Assembly: GCA_917880885.1 (NCBI GenBank)
Contig: OU862910.1
Location: 52,381,285 to 52,445,284 of the forward strand
Origin: Limnephilus marmoratus
Lineage: Eukaryota > Arthropoda > Insecta > Trichoptera > Limnephilidae
Reading direction: 5' to 3'
Length of the DNA stretch: 64,000 bases
Part shown: positions 11,389-22,660 of the stretch, piece after piece
Layout: each line of letters begins with the position of its first letter
How positions within the stretch are numbered: the stretch's first letter is position 1
Made by a program: the position numbers and the translations under genes
The notes under the pieces: generated by a model
Told to the model about the DNA's origin: nothing
The model's input: only the letters and a program-made list of their open reading frames with translations
Database searches by the model: none

Positions 11389-11666
11389 TATCTTCTATGG
11401 TGTTCAGCCACTAACGCAGAAGTTGAATATCTTCTGGTGTGTTCAGTCACTAACGCAGAAGTTGAATATCTTCTGTGGTGTTCAGTCACTAACGCAGAAG
11501 TTGAATATCTTCTGTGGTGTTCAGCCACTAACGCAGATGTTGGATATCTTTTGTGCAATCACTTTCTGTTGTGTTCACTCAGTAATGTAGATATTGGATT
11601 TCTTCTGTTCCAGCCACCAATGCAGGTGTTGGATATGTTTTGTGGTGTTCAGTCATTAATGCAGGT
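11389..11666 (+). repeat. Minisatellite, unit about 39 bp, seven decaying copies
   Basis: The unit reads TCTTCTGTGGTGTTCAG then CCACTAACGCAGAAGTTG and so on. The first four units are close to identical; later ones diverge and one carries an extra segment. The period of 39 is a multiple of three, so the array makes a repetitive open frame (11437-11754) that should not be taken as a gene. Confidence 0.85.
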
Positions 11667-12334
11667 GAATTTTCCCTGGTTTACTCGGTCCTGTGTCTGT
11701 GGGTGGACAGTCCTCAGAGGTATCTTAAGGTTGCGTTGCCTACTGATATTGTAATAGATAAACCAGAAAACTTGTTGTGAATGAGAGGCTTGCTGGGTAT
11801 AAGTGCTATAGTAAACAAATGTACGGAGAAAAATACTTAATTTAATTGGCATCGGGAAACCTTAATCAGATTGTATTTCTTCGTAAATTATTATCTTAAG
11901 CAATAAAATGATAATTTATTAACATAGTTATTCCCCAACAACACTTCAGTACTACCCTAGTAAATAGCCACCATTTATATTTTTTAAACAACTAAGTACA
12001 ATAAAATCATTTTTAAGCATTATTTTGCTCACCGTGCTAGGGATGCCCTTTGTTATGACGCGACGGGTATAGTTTACAGATTGAATTATTGCATTATAAT
12101 GGTTGATGGCTTTATTTATCCATGATTATAATAAATACGTTACACAATTCAGATTGATTGACTGCATTATTATAAATCTATAATATGATAATTAAATTAG
12201 ACAGGGTATGCGAGACACAAAACGTAAAGGTTAAACATTATAATGTATGGGTATTATGATTGAAATCTTTTGCAGATGCAAGGATCCATTTATTTTTATT
12301 ATTATTATTTTTATGTTATTATATATTTATATTA
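11667..12334. other. No gene recognised
   Basis: AT-rich sequence, nothing supportable. Confidence 0.45.
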
Positions 12335-12535
12335 TATGATATGTCCGGTTTTGGAGGTTATCCACCACTTATCCGCCCTGGTTTAAGTAACAGAAGGATA
12401 CTCCTTAAACGCTCTCGCAAGATTCTAATTTTTTTGGTAAACGAAGCTACATTTATTTATGTTGAAAGAATCTAGAACTCCAGTGTCCCTGCATACGTTG
12501 TTAGAAAGCAGTATGCAAGTGCTTAACAGGAAAAT
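12335..12535 (+). repeat. Dispersed repeat family C, copy 1
   Basis: About 200 bp shared in inverse orientation with 21277-21462: GGTTATCCACCACTTA-CCGCCC, CTCTCGCAAGA, ATCTAGA-CTCCAGTGTCCC and TGCATACGTTGT are common to both. No ends or coding content are recognised. Confidence 0.6.
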
Positions 12536-12574
12536 CAAAATGCAAAAAGTAGGTTAGCAAGACAAATATAAATA

Positions 12575-12742
12575 TGTCCGGTTTACTAATAACTTTACAA
12601 TATTTGAAAATCTCCTACTACCACCACAATCAGCGGAAAAATGCTGCTTTATCGTGATGGAGGACTTAGCCAGCCGGGATATCGAACACATGAAGCCCGG
12701 GTGGGACCGGTGGATTATTTTATCAATCACCGTAAAAAATCC
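12575..12742 (-). mobile_element. SINE-2 (tRNA-derived), minus-strand copy
   Basis: Related to 35955-36107 and 44628-44756. On the minus strand a tRNA-like head is followed by GTGTTCGATATCCCGGCTGGC, a box B-like promoter element, and then a body with TTTCCGCT and GAGATTTTCAAATATTG. The copies are 20-30% diverged by eye. Confidence 0.55.
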
Positions 12743-12744
12743 AT

Positions 12745-13709
12745 TCACAAATAGGAATGTTCTTTGAGCGTATCTTTTGATATGTCCAAAGAAATTGCGC
12801 CTATTAGCATATCACGTTTTACCCATAATGGTAGTATTTTAACATCTGTTTGATCGCTGCAACACTGTAATATTACGGTAACCGGAAAGTTCATAAATGA
12901 AGCAATTACAGCCGCGGGGTCATAGAGGAAAGCTTTGATTTTCATCTGTGTGATTGGCAGAAGATTATTTTGCTGTGCATCTAAAGAAAGATCTATACTC
13001 ATCAAAATTACTGACAGTGACTCTCAATTTAAACCTAAAATACTGCAAATGGTAAAACAAATTTATCTCCAAATTATATTCTTATCTCTAGAGTAGGTTG
13101 GTGGTCACCTTGTTACCTAATGCGATACATTGAACCGTATAAAATATTCTTCATCAGGCAGGAATATTAGTTAAAAACTATATATTAAAACAATTTTGAT
13201 TTTTTTTCCATGACATTTCAAAACTAGAGATTTGACTGGTGGAAAAACTTAATACTAGAAGCTCAGAGAGTTAATAGCCATTCCAAACAAAAAAAAATTA
13301 AGAAAAAAAGGAAATTTCCGTAGACCAAAATTTTGTTTACTTTTTTACTCCAAATAATGCCAGGAAGTTTTACAGAAAGTCAAGTTCGTCCCTTAGCGCC
13401 CTGTATATAAGATGTCAGAGATGTAAATAAAGCTGTTTTTTTAAATAAGCCGAACTTCGAGAATTTTGTTGTTTCACGTATCGGACAAATTTTGTTTGTT
13501 TTGTTTAATATATGAGATGTTAGAGATATAAATATCATGTACTTAGAGCTGTTTTATTTATTTTTTACTTTAAAAGTTTGTACTTTCACAATAAACACTT
13601 TAATTCATGAGGAACATAATGAAATCGATTAAAGGAGTAAAAAGGAAAGGTATTTCTTAAGTGCCACAAAACAAATAAAATGTATGAAACCGCGTGGCAT
13701 AAAAGCTCG
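12745..13709. other. No gene recognised
   Basis: AT-rich sequence; short open frames on the minus strand (for example 12745-13005) show no known motif. Confidence 0.4.
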
Positions 13710-14230
13710 AAGGCGGCACACCTCAATCAGCAGTACCGGGGTAATTAAGATCAACCACCTGGCCATGTGTGCGATCTGACGCTAGCTGCGAGAAAGTGAT
13801 CGGACCGCCGAAATCGGGACATAGAAAGTAAGTTAGTAACCCCAGGGCATCAAGAGACGAGAGCTCCCCGTCCACCATACACATTATATACTCGTACAAT
13901 CTACCATGTGAGAGCTCTGAATGATCGAGAGCGAAATGGAACAATGAACCGGGCCCGGCCTTGCGACTTACCTGCCGGCTCACTTGTCGACCAGTGGGCA
14001 GTAAATCATCGAGAGATTTCGATTCCGTATATCCAGTTTGGCAGCAAGGAAAGTGTTGCCTTGTTGCCTGGTCCGACAGAACGCCGCGGGTCGGTGATTG
14101 GTGATTGGCAACTTATTGCCAATTTTGAAAATGATAATGACTGCGTTAAGCGGGTGATTGGACAATGTGAAAAAACCAATTGGGGAGTCATAAAATTGAA
14201 TTGCCCTCCCACATTCGAAGAAATTTAAAC
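13710..14230. other. GC-rich island with unidentified open frames
   Basis: This patch is clearly GC-richer than its surroundings and has open frames on both strands: minus 13723-13983 (86 codons), plus 13908-14228 (106 codons) and minus 13980-14165. I recognise none of them. On the minus strand CCGGCAGGTAAGTCGC (about 13961-13976) is a strong splice-donor match, CAG|GTAAGT. A minus-strand exon ending there is possible, but the frame entering the donor is short. It could equally be a decayed GC-rich transposon. Confidence 0.3.
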
Positions 14231-14419
14231 GCGTTCATTTTACATTTAGATATATTGCTGATAGTTCCGTTGTAATTTAGATATAAGTCTTTCTCAGGTA
14301 ACAGAAATCTACGTTGTAACATGAGGTTACTACGCTCTGAACAACAGGACTTTCGGTTCACAATTTGTGCGTTATTTAACTTATTTGCATATCAATTTTT
14401 ATTGGAATAACTTTTGACC

Positions 14420-14850
14420 TTATACCCATCATAGGAAATCACAACACTGGAAGGAATGGGAGAGGGCACCCGGAATGAGGAATCCAAAGTAGGTATTCAT
14501 AAACGGACCGGACCTCAGACGGACCAGGAAACTACTTGATATGGACAGAAACTCGCTGAGGGAACTGATAGGACTATTAACTGGACACTGGAGACACATC
14601 TCAGGAGTGGAAATCACCAATAGATGTAGAAATATGAAGAGGTTGAAGAGACTCCAGTTCACTTATGGTGCCAATGTCCTGCCCTGGTGGGAACTAGGCT
14701 CAGATACCTGGGGAAACACACTGTAGAACCGATGTAGAACCAGAAGACTTAGCCATTTATTCAATGACAACTCTAAAAGGGACTGGCTTATCGTTAAAGG
14801 ATTGCGGTAAAATGGAAGATAGCACAATGGGCCTATGGTCCAAGTGCTTA
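14420..14850 (+). pseudogene. LINE C-terminal remnant (R1/jockey style)
   Basis: The plus strand encodes RELIGLLTGHWRHISGVEI followed by RCRNMKRL, then an LGSDTW-like segment and, after a frame change, a VEPEDL-like segment (from about 14540). LLTGH with a nearby Cys and a later LG...EPED is the common signature of the RNase H/zinc-knuckle tail of R1- and jockey-like elements. Stops and shifts show that the copy is dead. The polymerase part is absent. Confidence 0.55.
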
Positions 14851-14904
14851 CGGAAACTAGTTGTAAACCGTCTCCGAAAAAAAAATATTCCTATCCATGT
14901 ACAA

Positions 14905-15232
14905 TATCATTAAAGAAGAATATAATACTAACAAATCTAAACTATACATGAACAAGATACAGCAAAATAAAAAGGTAAGGGTCGCAATTGAGACCAGAAC
15001 CCACGATCTCTTGTCTTACCAGGACACCCAACATTGTCATCATTCAAAAAGATTTCTGCCAAAAATATGGGAAAATTAGTTCAGGATAATATTGTTAATT
15101 TTGTATTTGAAATATTAGATTGACAAATATGACAAAAAAATCGGCCTCAATGGCGCTGTGTTCCGTTAAGACAAGAGATCCTGGGTTCTTTTTATTTTGT
15201 GTGTCTTTGATTTATTAGTATTATCTTCTAAT
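14905..15232. repeat. Inverted pair of tRNA-like SINE copies (SINE-3)
   Basis: 14905-15022 read on the minus strand and 15143-15260 read on the plus strand share TAAGACAAGAGATC-TGGGTTCT, then an AAATAAAAAG-like segment, an A/T block TAATACTAA-AAATC and AATGATAT. The GGCGC...GGTTC layout is tRNA-promoter-like. The two copies face each other around about 120 bp. Confidence 0.45.
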
Positions 15233-15284
15233 GATATATTTGCAAAGCATTTTGTTTTAGTTATTAGAAAAAAATGCCTTTTTC

Positions 15285-15690
15285 ATATTTATTTATTAAT
15301 GATGCGACGCTTCTCGTGAATGTCTTGCGCATCTGTGGATGAAAGTTCGATGAGGCGGACGTAGCGCCCATTTGTCATTCAACAACTTAAATAATTTCGT
15401 TCTGTTTGAAATACGAACGTCGACGGTTAAATTTGTTCATGCAAAAATACAAAAATCGCGATTAAAAAGTGGAAGGGTGGGGGTAGGAGGGTTAAAATTT
15501 GGGATTATAGGTATTTTTTGATGCCAAATAAAAAAAAAATTGTCAAAAAAATTGATTTTTATTCTGGATAGGGTCACCAAATTCTCATACCTACCAAATT
15601 TACATAAAAATTTCATAAAAATCGGTCAAGCCGTTTCGGAAAAGTGCGACCACGAACATCGTGACACGAGATTTTTATAAGTATATAAGA
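15285..15690 (-). mobile_element. Helitron family H1, 3'-truncated copy
   Basis: On the minus strand it starts with TCTTATATACTTATAAAAAT after an A, and keeps the GTGTCACGATGTTCGTGG, TTCCGAAACGGCTTGACCGA and CCTCATCGAACTTTCATCC blocks of the complete copy at 8712. It stops before the CTAG end. Confidence 0.7.
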
Positions 15691-16612
15691 TTATAAAATA
15701 TTTACAGTAGTAGTGTCAAAATGCAGAGACGAAATTGGCAAGTACGTATGTATGTATGGACAAAACGTAGCCCGGTTTCTTTTAATATTATTTTTGTATA
15801 ATCGTACATTTTTGTTTTTCGAGAGAGCATTTTAATGAAAAATCCGAGAAATCTCCAGATTAATTCCTGTATTTTCCAGATAAATCTAAATATACACACA
15901 GTTTAAATAATGGTCTGTCTAATGCCCACATTAACAGATTAACATTTTACACGGTGCAGTTGTTGTAAATAATATTGATTCAATATTTAACCTTTCCAAC
16001 CTTAAAAAAATATTGCGATACTGTTTAAACATATTTTAACGCTAATATTACCTAACGTATTATAAAATTTATGTTAATAGCTCTAATGATTTCGTTGTAA
16101 ATGCAAGAGTTTAAAATATCTATCTTGCGAAATAATCTTAAGTTACACGAGATTTTAAGTAGTTTGAACTTCAAATATTGAATAAATCATATTGGTTTAT
16201 GTATCCTGTGTTCGTAATTTAGAAACACGCTTAAAGTCCATATCGAAACGTGAAATATTCTTAATTCTATCCGATAGTAGAAGAAGCATTATTTTCACAT
16301 GTCAATCTTCTGCGTCTCAATCCTGATTTATTGTTAAAGTTGTCAGACCTGTCCGAATAACGAATATCTATCTAAGCAAACATATTTCAAATCACCTTCA
16401 TCAGTAGAGTCTGGTAAATGGTCTACTAAGGCTACTAATTTTTTTTCGATAAGATACAATATAGAAATTTCTAGCCGCTTTTCTGTAAAAAAAAACGGGG
16501 TGAAATTTTCAACAGGCTCCACATTTATAATAATTAAAACCAATGCATACAATTTCGAAAATGATATTAAAATTATTTAAGTACAGTATCACTAGCTCCA
16601 TTTAATATTGAA
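15691..16612. other. No gene recognised
   Basis: AT-rich sequence without supportable features. Confidence 0.45.
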
Positions 16613-16782
16613 AGGCAAGATGTAGGAGACAAATGTCTTGGCTGCGAAATATACGAGGGTGGACCGGCATTAGAAGTGTGGAGGAGCTATACCGGGCAGC
16701 GCAAGACAGAGAGACATTTTCAAGAGTGATCGCTAACGTCGGGGGGACCTGATACGGCAGACAAAGAAGAAGAAGAAGAACT
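16613..16782 (+). pseudogene. LINE 3' end with (AAG)n tail
   Basis: The frame reads RRQMSWLRNIRGWTGIRSVE then ELYRAAQDRETFSRVIANV before a stop. This is the common C-terminal tail of insect LINE polyproteins (WLRNIR-WTG, A-DR..F..VIAN). It is followed at once by an (AAG)n run at about 16764-16781, which marks the element 3' end. Confidence 0.7.
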
Positions 16783-17748
16783 ACACTATCTTTAGATAAT
16801 AATTTTTATTTTAAATGTACTTCTTTTGACAAATTATGTGATTTAAAAAAAATAACTAATTTTGTGAGTACAGGTACCTACATACCTATGTTATCACTTG
16901 TCTGAATTCTGAAAATAATCAGTTTCAATTTTGATAATGACACTTTCACAAATTTTATAAATTAAAAAAAAATTGATTCATATTTGAATCATATTTCACA
17001 CAGAAATAACTAATGTACCTACATCACAGACCACCGAAATCAGTAAAATAATATAAAATAAGTTTATGCCTAAGCAAATAGCAGTGACTTCTCACCTTTT
17101 TAAAATACAAGACTTTGATTCCCCAGATTACACATTCTGTGGTCTAGAAGTGGGGACTTTAACTTTTTGGTTATTCCTCTCTAAATCAACATCCCAAATT
17201 CTATCAGGCATTATCTAAAATTTCCTTCTTGTCATTCAACATTTCATCTCTTCTATGTCTGAACTCGACTCCAATCTTCCATGTAGTTTTGAAATTTGCC
17301 CATTTGAAGAAAATTAATATATTCACATTTCCTCTCTCCATAATTTGAAACGAGAAGTGTGAAAGCCAGAAACAAAAAAAAACGTAGCTACCTTTACCTT
17401 CATCATTCCACAGGAATTCTTAGCTATTGAAGCTGTTAAAAGGTTTGATTTGATGATGAACAATGATCCGCAGTATATGATAGTCTTGGCGTGTACAATT
17501 CAGGTCCAATCAGCCGCCGCGCCGTTGCAGACAGTTCTGACCTTATTACGGGTCAAAGAATGCCGCAGTTTCCAACGCCAATCAACTCGTGTAAAAAAAA
17601 CACTTGAAAGTAATTTAGCAAGTAGCAATAAAAAATTACTCCATCGTTTTTTTCCATTGATTCTCATTGTTACCACCTACCAAAATTATTTTGATCTTTT
17701 TATCTTGAGTTACAATAAAACATATTGATTACCCTAGAATAGCTAGAA
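16783..17748. other. No gene recognised
   Basis: AT-rich sequence; a 92-codon frame at 17450-17728 has no recognisable motif. Confidence 0.4.
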
Positions 17749-17840
17749 CAGGGGTCGGAATTTGAGGGCTCGCGAGCCGCATGCGACTTTGCTTAGGCGT
17801 CTGCGGCTCTTCAGGCACCATTTGCAATTTCACCTCTACT
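17749..17840 (+). mobile_element. Possible hAT terminus
   Basis: CAGGGGTCGGAA followed by a GAGGGCTCGCGAGCCGCATG block resembles hAT ends of the CAGGGGTC type. No opposite end or target duplication was found. Confidence 0.35.
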
Positions 17841-18046
17841 CAACCAGCCTTATTTTTGCATTCCGAACACAAAACTGGTTTTAAGTTAATAAGGAATCTA
17901 TGCGCGAGTCCGTTTATAGAAATGGGCATTTAAAAGGGAGATATGTGATATTACAGAAAGATTACACAATTTAAAACTATTTATTTTAATATAAAATCTA
18001 TATATTATAAAATTAATTAATCATAAAATTAATGTCGCATTTTTTT

Positions 18047-18430
18047 ATTGTCAATTCCACAAAATATTCCAATTGCTCCCAAACGTCTGGAGCCAGTGCG
18101 ACTATGGCATCCCCAATTGGGGTATGTTGTGAGGCTGAAGGTAGTGGGGAGGGTAAGGGTAAGGAGATGTTAAATAGGATGGTGGGGAAGTATCTGATTC
18201 TTCAGATCTGGTCAACAAACACGGCTAAAGCCATTTTAAGCAACATTTGAATTCTGAATGGTGGTCTTACACCAGGGCGATAATGAGAGTATGTTTCACT
18301 CTAGATCGTGCCGCAAATATATTATTTTAAAATAATAAATTGTGAAATAACATAAATTTCCAACAAAATTTACTCCAAGATTTGAACCCGTGTCCTCCGG
18401 ATTGTTAGTCGAGAGCCTTACCTCTGACAT
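18047..18430 (-). mobile_element. SINE-1, near full-length minus-strand copy
   Basis: All blocks of the young copies are present in inverse order, from CTGGAGCCAGTGCGACTATGG to the tRNA-like head at about 18383-18425 (GATTTGAACCC is the box B complement). It is clearly older than the copies at 26895 and 31758. Confidence 0.8.
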
Positions 18431-19520
18431 ATTATTAGAATGATTTTCTGTTAAAATATTTATGGATAGGTACGTTATCGCTTTTCTGAATTATTCTTCT
18501 TACAAGAAATTTCAATTTTGAAATTGACATTTTGAATTCAAAGCAAATTCGAGTTCATTGAACGTGAATACTTTCATAGGAATAACGAATATCACATACA
18601 ACCGAAATGAGTATGTGAGATTATAGGTTTATATCTATTTTATGTAGTGTCGGAATATTTGATTTCGATTAAAATTGTTTTAAAAAAAACAGGCTAGTTT
18701 TTTGGACATTCTAACTTGAAAAAAACACCTCTCCGTTACGCTGATAATAATAAATAATAATAATAATACCGTATTATTGACTGCAAATTCAACATATTCG
18801 TATTAATTTGAATAATAATTTGTCGGTCGTGCTGTGGATTGCGGCCAGGTGGAAACATAATCATATTAATTACTTCTCTAAAAAATCGAAAGTCACGACG
18901 GAATTCACTTTTCCCAGCAAATGGCGGCTCTAGATAATTTGACTAACTCGTTCCGCGCACTCGCTTCAATAGTCAAAAGATGTTAGAAAAATTAGGTATG
19001 AGTTATGACTAACATTACACAAGAATGAGGAAGACACGTACAAATAATACCGTAATAAATAATGGTAAATCTTTTAAACATTGCAAGAACCAAATACACT
19101 CGTAATAAACGTAGAGCGAAAAAATACAGCGTGACATCAGAAACATTAAAAATAAATAATAAGAGACAGTTAAAACTTTTTTTTAGTAAACATATTATGT
19201 TTTTTAAATACATCTATCTGATTTCCGATTTTGTTTTCTTGAATGAATTGGAAATGGAAATTAACCCACTTCCCGACATCCGATCATCTGAAACTCGGCA
19301 AAGAGACTCGTTGTCGATAACAATACATTCTATCAACTTTTGGTGGCACTCCCGCACACACAAATGCACATACACGCACTTTCTGAAATTACTACCAGCT
19401 GCTAGCCAGGCTAACGGCCCGGAAATTATAGTTATATCGTTAATTTTTGTTCTTGATCTTTAGGGTTCCACGGATTTAATCAAAGCTTTCAGAATTCGTT
19501 AATGATGGTAGGTCAACTTC
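18431..19520. other. No gene recognised
   Basis: AT-rich DNA. A 133-codon plus-strand frame at 19062-19463 and a 73-codon minus frame at 18992-19213 show no known motif and lack exon context. Confidence 0.4.
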
Positions 19521-21240
19521 AGCAAAGCTGTGCAGTACACGGAACACCAAGCGCATTTTGTAGTTTGCCAAGTTCTTGATCTTTTCTCAAGTCGGTTCCT
19601 CATTGCTGAGGATCGTGACCTCTACTCCAATTTCCGTGGTGGACAAGGCACCTCCACTCCTCACGGTCCTGCGCTGCATGGAGAGCGAAGGATACCGACG
19701 TACCAGACGCCAGTGATACTTGGTCACTTCAACGCAGTGGTGACCTTCCTCTGCTTCTTCTTCTTTCCACTTTGTCAGTGACTATCCACGGTGGAGTCCT
19801 CAGTTTGGTAAGCAACGTGACCTAAGTATTTTAAGATACATTGTAGGCAGATAGTTGAAAGCCTATTGTGTATGCCTAGCCAGGGCCGGATTAACCATGT
19901 CGGGGCCCCTAGGCAGTGCACGTCTCGGGGCCCCTTTACCAATGGTGGACTAACGGGGGGGGGGGGTGAAGGGACAAATTTTTATACTCGAAATATACTT
20001 GAATCGAGCATGAGGGCCGGTCGCTTGAAACGCTGTACCTTCGTTAGTTTTGCTCCGATTTACTTGAAATTTGGACACATTACTCAATATACTGACATGT
20101 TTTACATTCAGATTATTTTTTTAAGTTTTACAACCTTACCCCCCCCCCCCGCCCCCTCCCCTTAAAGCCTTGTTAAGGATTTGATCAAGGGAACATGGAA
20201 GAGTTTGGAGCCCCCCAAGAGTCAGAGGCCCGTGTGAACTGAATAAAAAACTTGAAAACGTACATCAACTTCACTAAGGGGAGGGGGGGGGGGGGGTTCA
20301 TTCAATTTTGCCGCCCCGGGCTTCTGACGGGCTTAGTCCGCCAATGCACTTTACCCTTTTCTGTCTTTCAAAATAATTTTTTTTCTACCATAAGGTAATT
20401 TTGTTCATAATTAATCAGTTCTTTTACTACATTACAAAAGGTATGCCATCACTCCATTCAATAAAAAAAAAGAATACAGTACAATAAAATATAATAACCC
20501 TTTATTGCACATAAAAGGGCACATACATAGAAACAAAAATATATATTATTAAAAAAAAACATTACAATGAGCCGTCTTGTCACTAAAGTGATCTCTTCCA
20601 GACAATCTTTCCCAAAGAATTTTAGCAAGCAGATGGTAGTGCATACTGAAGCTTGTACAACATTTATATTTTAAACATATAATTAGAAATAAAACAAAAC
20701 AAATGCCAATATAAACCACACACGGCACCTTCAATCACTTCAGATCTAAGTAATGTTGCAACAAATAGAAGGAAAGAAAAGTAAAATACAACTATGTTCA
20801 TATATTTGTTTTAATTGTAGACTTTTTATTTATTATTTGTGCATGATGTGAACATTAGTTATTTATTGGGTAATAACCTAATTATTATAATTTTTGTTAT
20901 CTTTAATGCGTGTACCCAATTAACCTGTAAATGTTCCTAATAAAAAATAAAAATAAACATCTTCAAAGCTGACTTTTTCCGAAACTTCGTTGCTCACTAA
21001 TTGAAGCAAGTGATTTTTTCTAGGGACGCGGGGCCCCTAGCCGATGCGGGGCCCCTAGGCAGTTGCCTACTCTGCCTTAGGGATAATCCGGTACTGTGCC
21101 TAGCTCTTTCTGAATAGACGCATTTTTGCATCTGGCTGTCAATCCTGAGCATTTTTCTCCTGCACCACATTTCGAGGGCGTCTATCCGCTTTCTTTCACT
21201 GGCTATAATAATATTGGTGTCCAGCTCTATATACCAATCT
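19521..21240 (-). pseudogene. RTE-like LINE 3' end, split by a hAT insertion
   Basis: Minus strand. The part at 21240-21105 encodes ERKRIDALEMWCRRKMLRID, the FEMW-RRMLRI motif of RTE-like elements. The coding trace resumes below 19880 with ILKYLGHVA and, near 19650, DREEWRCLVHHG. Both halves belong to one element because the join point is exactly the 8-bp target duplication of the hAT at 19881-21096. Frameshifts and stops mark it as dead. Activity of the LINE predates the hAT insertion. Confidence 0.65.
19873..21104. mobile_element. hAT element, 1,216 bp, with 8-bp target duplication
   Basis: The element spans 19881-21096 between perfect duplications TGCCTAGC (19873-19880 and 21097-21104). 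The ends are CAGGGCCGGATTAACC and, reverse-complemented, CAGTACCGGATTATCC; several GGGGCCCC(TAGGCAG) blocks lie just inside each end. It encodes no transposase that I can see and holds poly-G/poly-C runs (about 19950, 20145, 20282) and an AT-rich insert at about 20460-20960. It is non-autonomous and inserted in an RTE-like LINE. Confidence 0.85.
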
Positions 21241-21276
21241 TGTCTATAGTCATACTAACACTTATTTTATCTTGAT

Positions 21277-21462
21277 TTCCCGCTAAGCACTTGCATACTG
21301 CACTGACAACGTATGCAGGGACACTGGAGGTCTAGATTCGTTCAAAATTAAATGTAGATTCGTTCAATCAAAAAAAATAGAGTCCTTGCGAGAGCCTTGA
21401 AGAAGTAACCATCTGTTATTTATACCAGGGCGGGTAAGTGGTGGATAACCTCCAATGTCTAG
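21277..21462 (-). repeat. Dispersed repeat family C, copy 2
   Basis: Inverted relative of 12335-12535; it shares the blocks listed there and lies just outside the LINE remnant. Confidence 0.6.
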
Positions 21463-22234
21463 CTCTATTTATGTAAAACTAAAATCTCAATAAATCATCA
21501 CGATACCTTCTAAATCAACTGAACATTAACTCCTCTGCTAAAATACAGAAAATAATATACGGCAACACCAAAATTTTCTACTTAGATACAGTTAATAAAT
21601 AAAGGATGAAAATGTGGATTGATTAATGAGCCACTTTCACTCAAAAGTAGGCGAATAAAAGAAGCAATACATGTAAATAGTGGATTTTAAAAAATAAAAC
21701 TTGCCATTAATAATACTAGATTTGATTGTGATTAACACAAGATATTCAACACAGCACTGTAATTATTATTACAATACAGGTACAAACGAGTTAGTATATT
21801 TTTATGCTAACACGATGATTAATAAAGAAAGTAAAAATGCGCCTCAGGCGAAATGGGTGCGTATATCATATGAAAGGCAACAAGCATCATAATATTATTT
21901 AAATATTAGCGCAGCTACATCACTTTGACATTAACATAAACTCTAATATAAACTTGTTAGATAAACCTACCTATTACTTTAATATAAACATACCTATAAC
22001 GAATCTGTTTAATGCTGAGTTTGATCTTACCTACTTTCTTTTATAACGAGCTGAAATAAACAAATAGAGGACTTAACCACAGTTATAAGTATAAGCATGA
22101 TTGAGTGAGTAACTGACAAATTAAAAATACACGTTGAAATGGGAATAAAACCATTTGATAAATTTATTTATTTGAAACGATAAGATTGGAACGCATTAAA
22201 ATTAACGCTTCTCTCAAAGTGTTGAAAAAAAATA
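21463..22234. other. No gene recognised
   Basis: AT-rich sequence, nothing supportable. Confidence 0.45.
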
Positions 22235-22660
22235 ATGTTGAAAATTAGGTTTTATTATATGCATATTATCTACAAGGTCGACATACGTACTATGCATACA
22301 GTCGGCCGATCAGATTTTCGACAGGTGGTGTTTCTAGTGTCAATTTTGTGGACATCACATACAGTGCATAATCGGGAAATATGCCAAGCGCGTGCCCAAC
22401 ATATGTACACGGTTGACGTTGGTCACATGAGAACGGGTCGCTTCTTGGACTCGTTCACGTGTTCAACAGCTCGGCTGTGGAACGATTTGCCGGCCTTTGT
22501 GTTTCCTCCTTCCTACAACACGGGTCTCTTCAAGGCCAATGTTCATTCCTTCGTCTCCTCAAAAAGACCCTCCACACAGTATCTCAGATGAGATAGGCCC
22601 TGAGGAAAATTATTTTCCTCAGGGCCTGCTGTGTGAAGTTAATGTAAAAAAAAAAAAATT
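22235..22660 (+). pseudogene. LINE C-terminus and 3' UTR with terminal hairpin
   Basis: The open frame at 22235-22591 ends a LINE polyprotein. Its last part reads HMRTGRFLDSFTCSTARLWN then DLPAFVFP, SYNTGLFKANV and KRPSTQYLR before the stop. SF..STARLWNDLP..VFP..YN...FK..V is the standard end of many insect CR1/jockey-like polyproteins. The 3' UTR is very short: a perfect 15-bp hairpin (22595-22627), GCTGTGTGAAGTTAATGT, then poly-A from 22646. The upstream catalytic part is absent, so the copy is 5'-truncated. Homologous ends on the minus strand lie at 28916-29320 and 40750-41190. Confidence 0.8.
22595..22627 (+). promoter_or_regulatory. LINE 3'-terminal RNA hairpin
   Basis: The arms AGGCCCTGAGGAAAA (22595-22609) and TTTTCCTCAGGGCCT (22613-22627) are perfect complements around TTA. 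Related, less perfect hairpins close the tails of family A copies (for example near 35911-35935). By analogy with stringent LINEs this may be the structure the reverse transcriptase recognises. That is an inference. Confidence 0.55.

Larger units (their letters stand above)
10920..11389 (-). mobile_element. Penelope-like element, 5'-truncated 3' end
   Basis: On the minus strand this holds, in order: an inverted scrap of the terminal repeat (GATTTTCACGGC to GGGGTGTTATGCC, about 11328-11389), the end of the PLE protein (11333-11058), and a terminal-repeat segment with a hammerhead-like motif (10943-10983) and the GTTGGCTAAAGGAGGAGG block. The same blocks recur at 37846-37985 and 38395-38668. 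An inverted terminal scrap fused to a 5'-truncated body is a known habit of PLE insertions. Confidence 0.8.

Noticed and set aside
11437..11754. 105-codon repetitive frame (SVTNAEVEYLL units)
   Set aside because: Produced by a 39-bp minisatellite whose period is a multiple of three; later units decay without regard to frame.
19062..19463. 133-codon plus-strand frame
   Set aside because: No motif, low-complexity Asn/Lys/Ile composition, and no exon signals; treated as chance.
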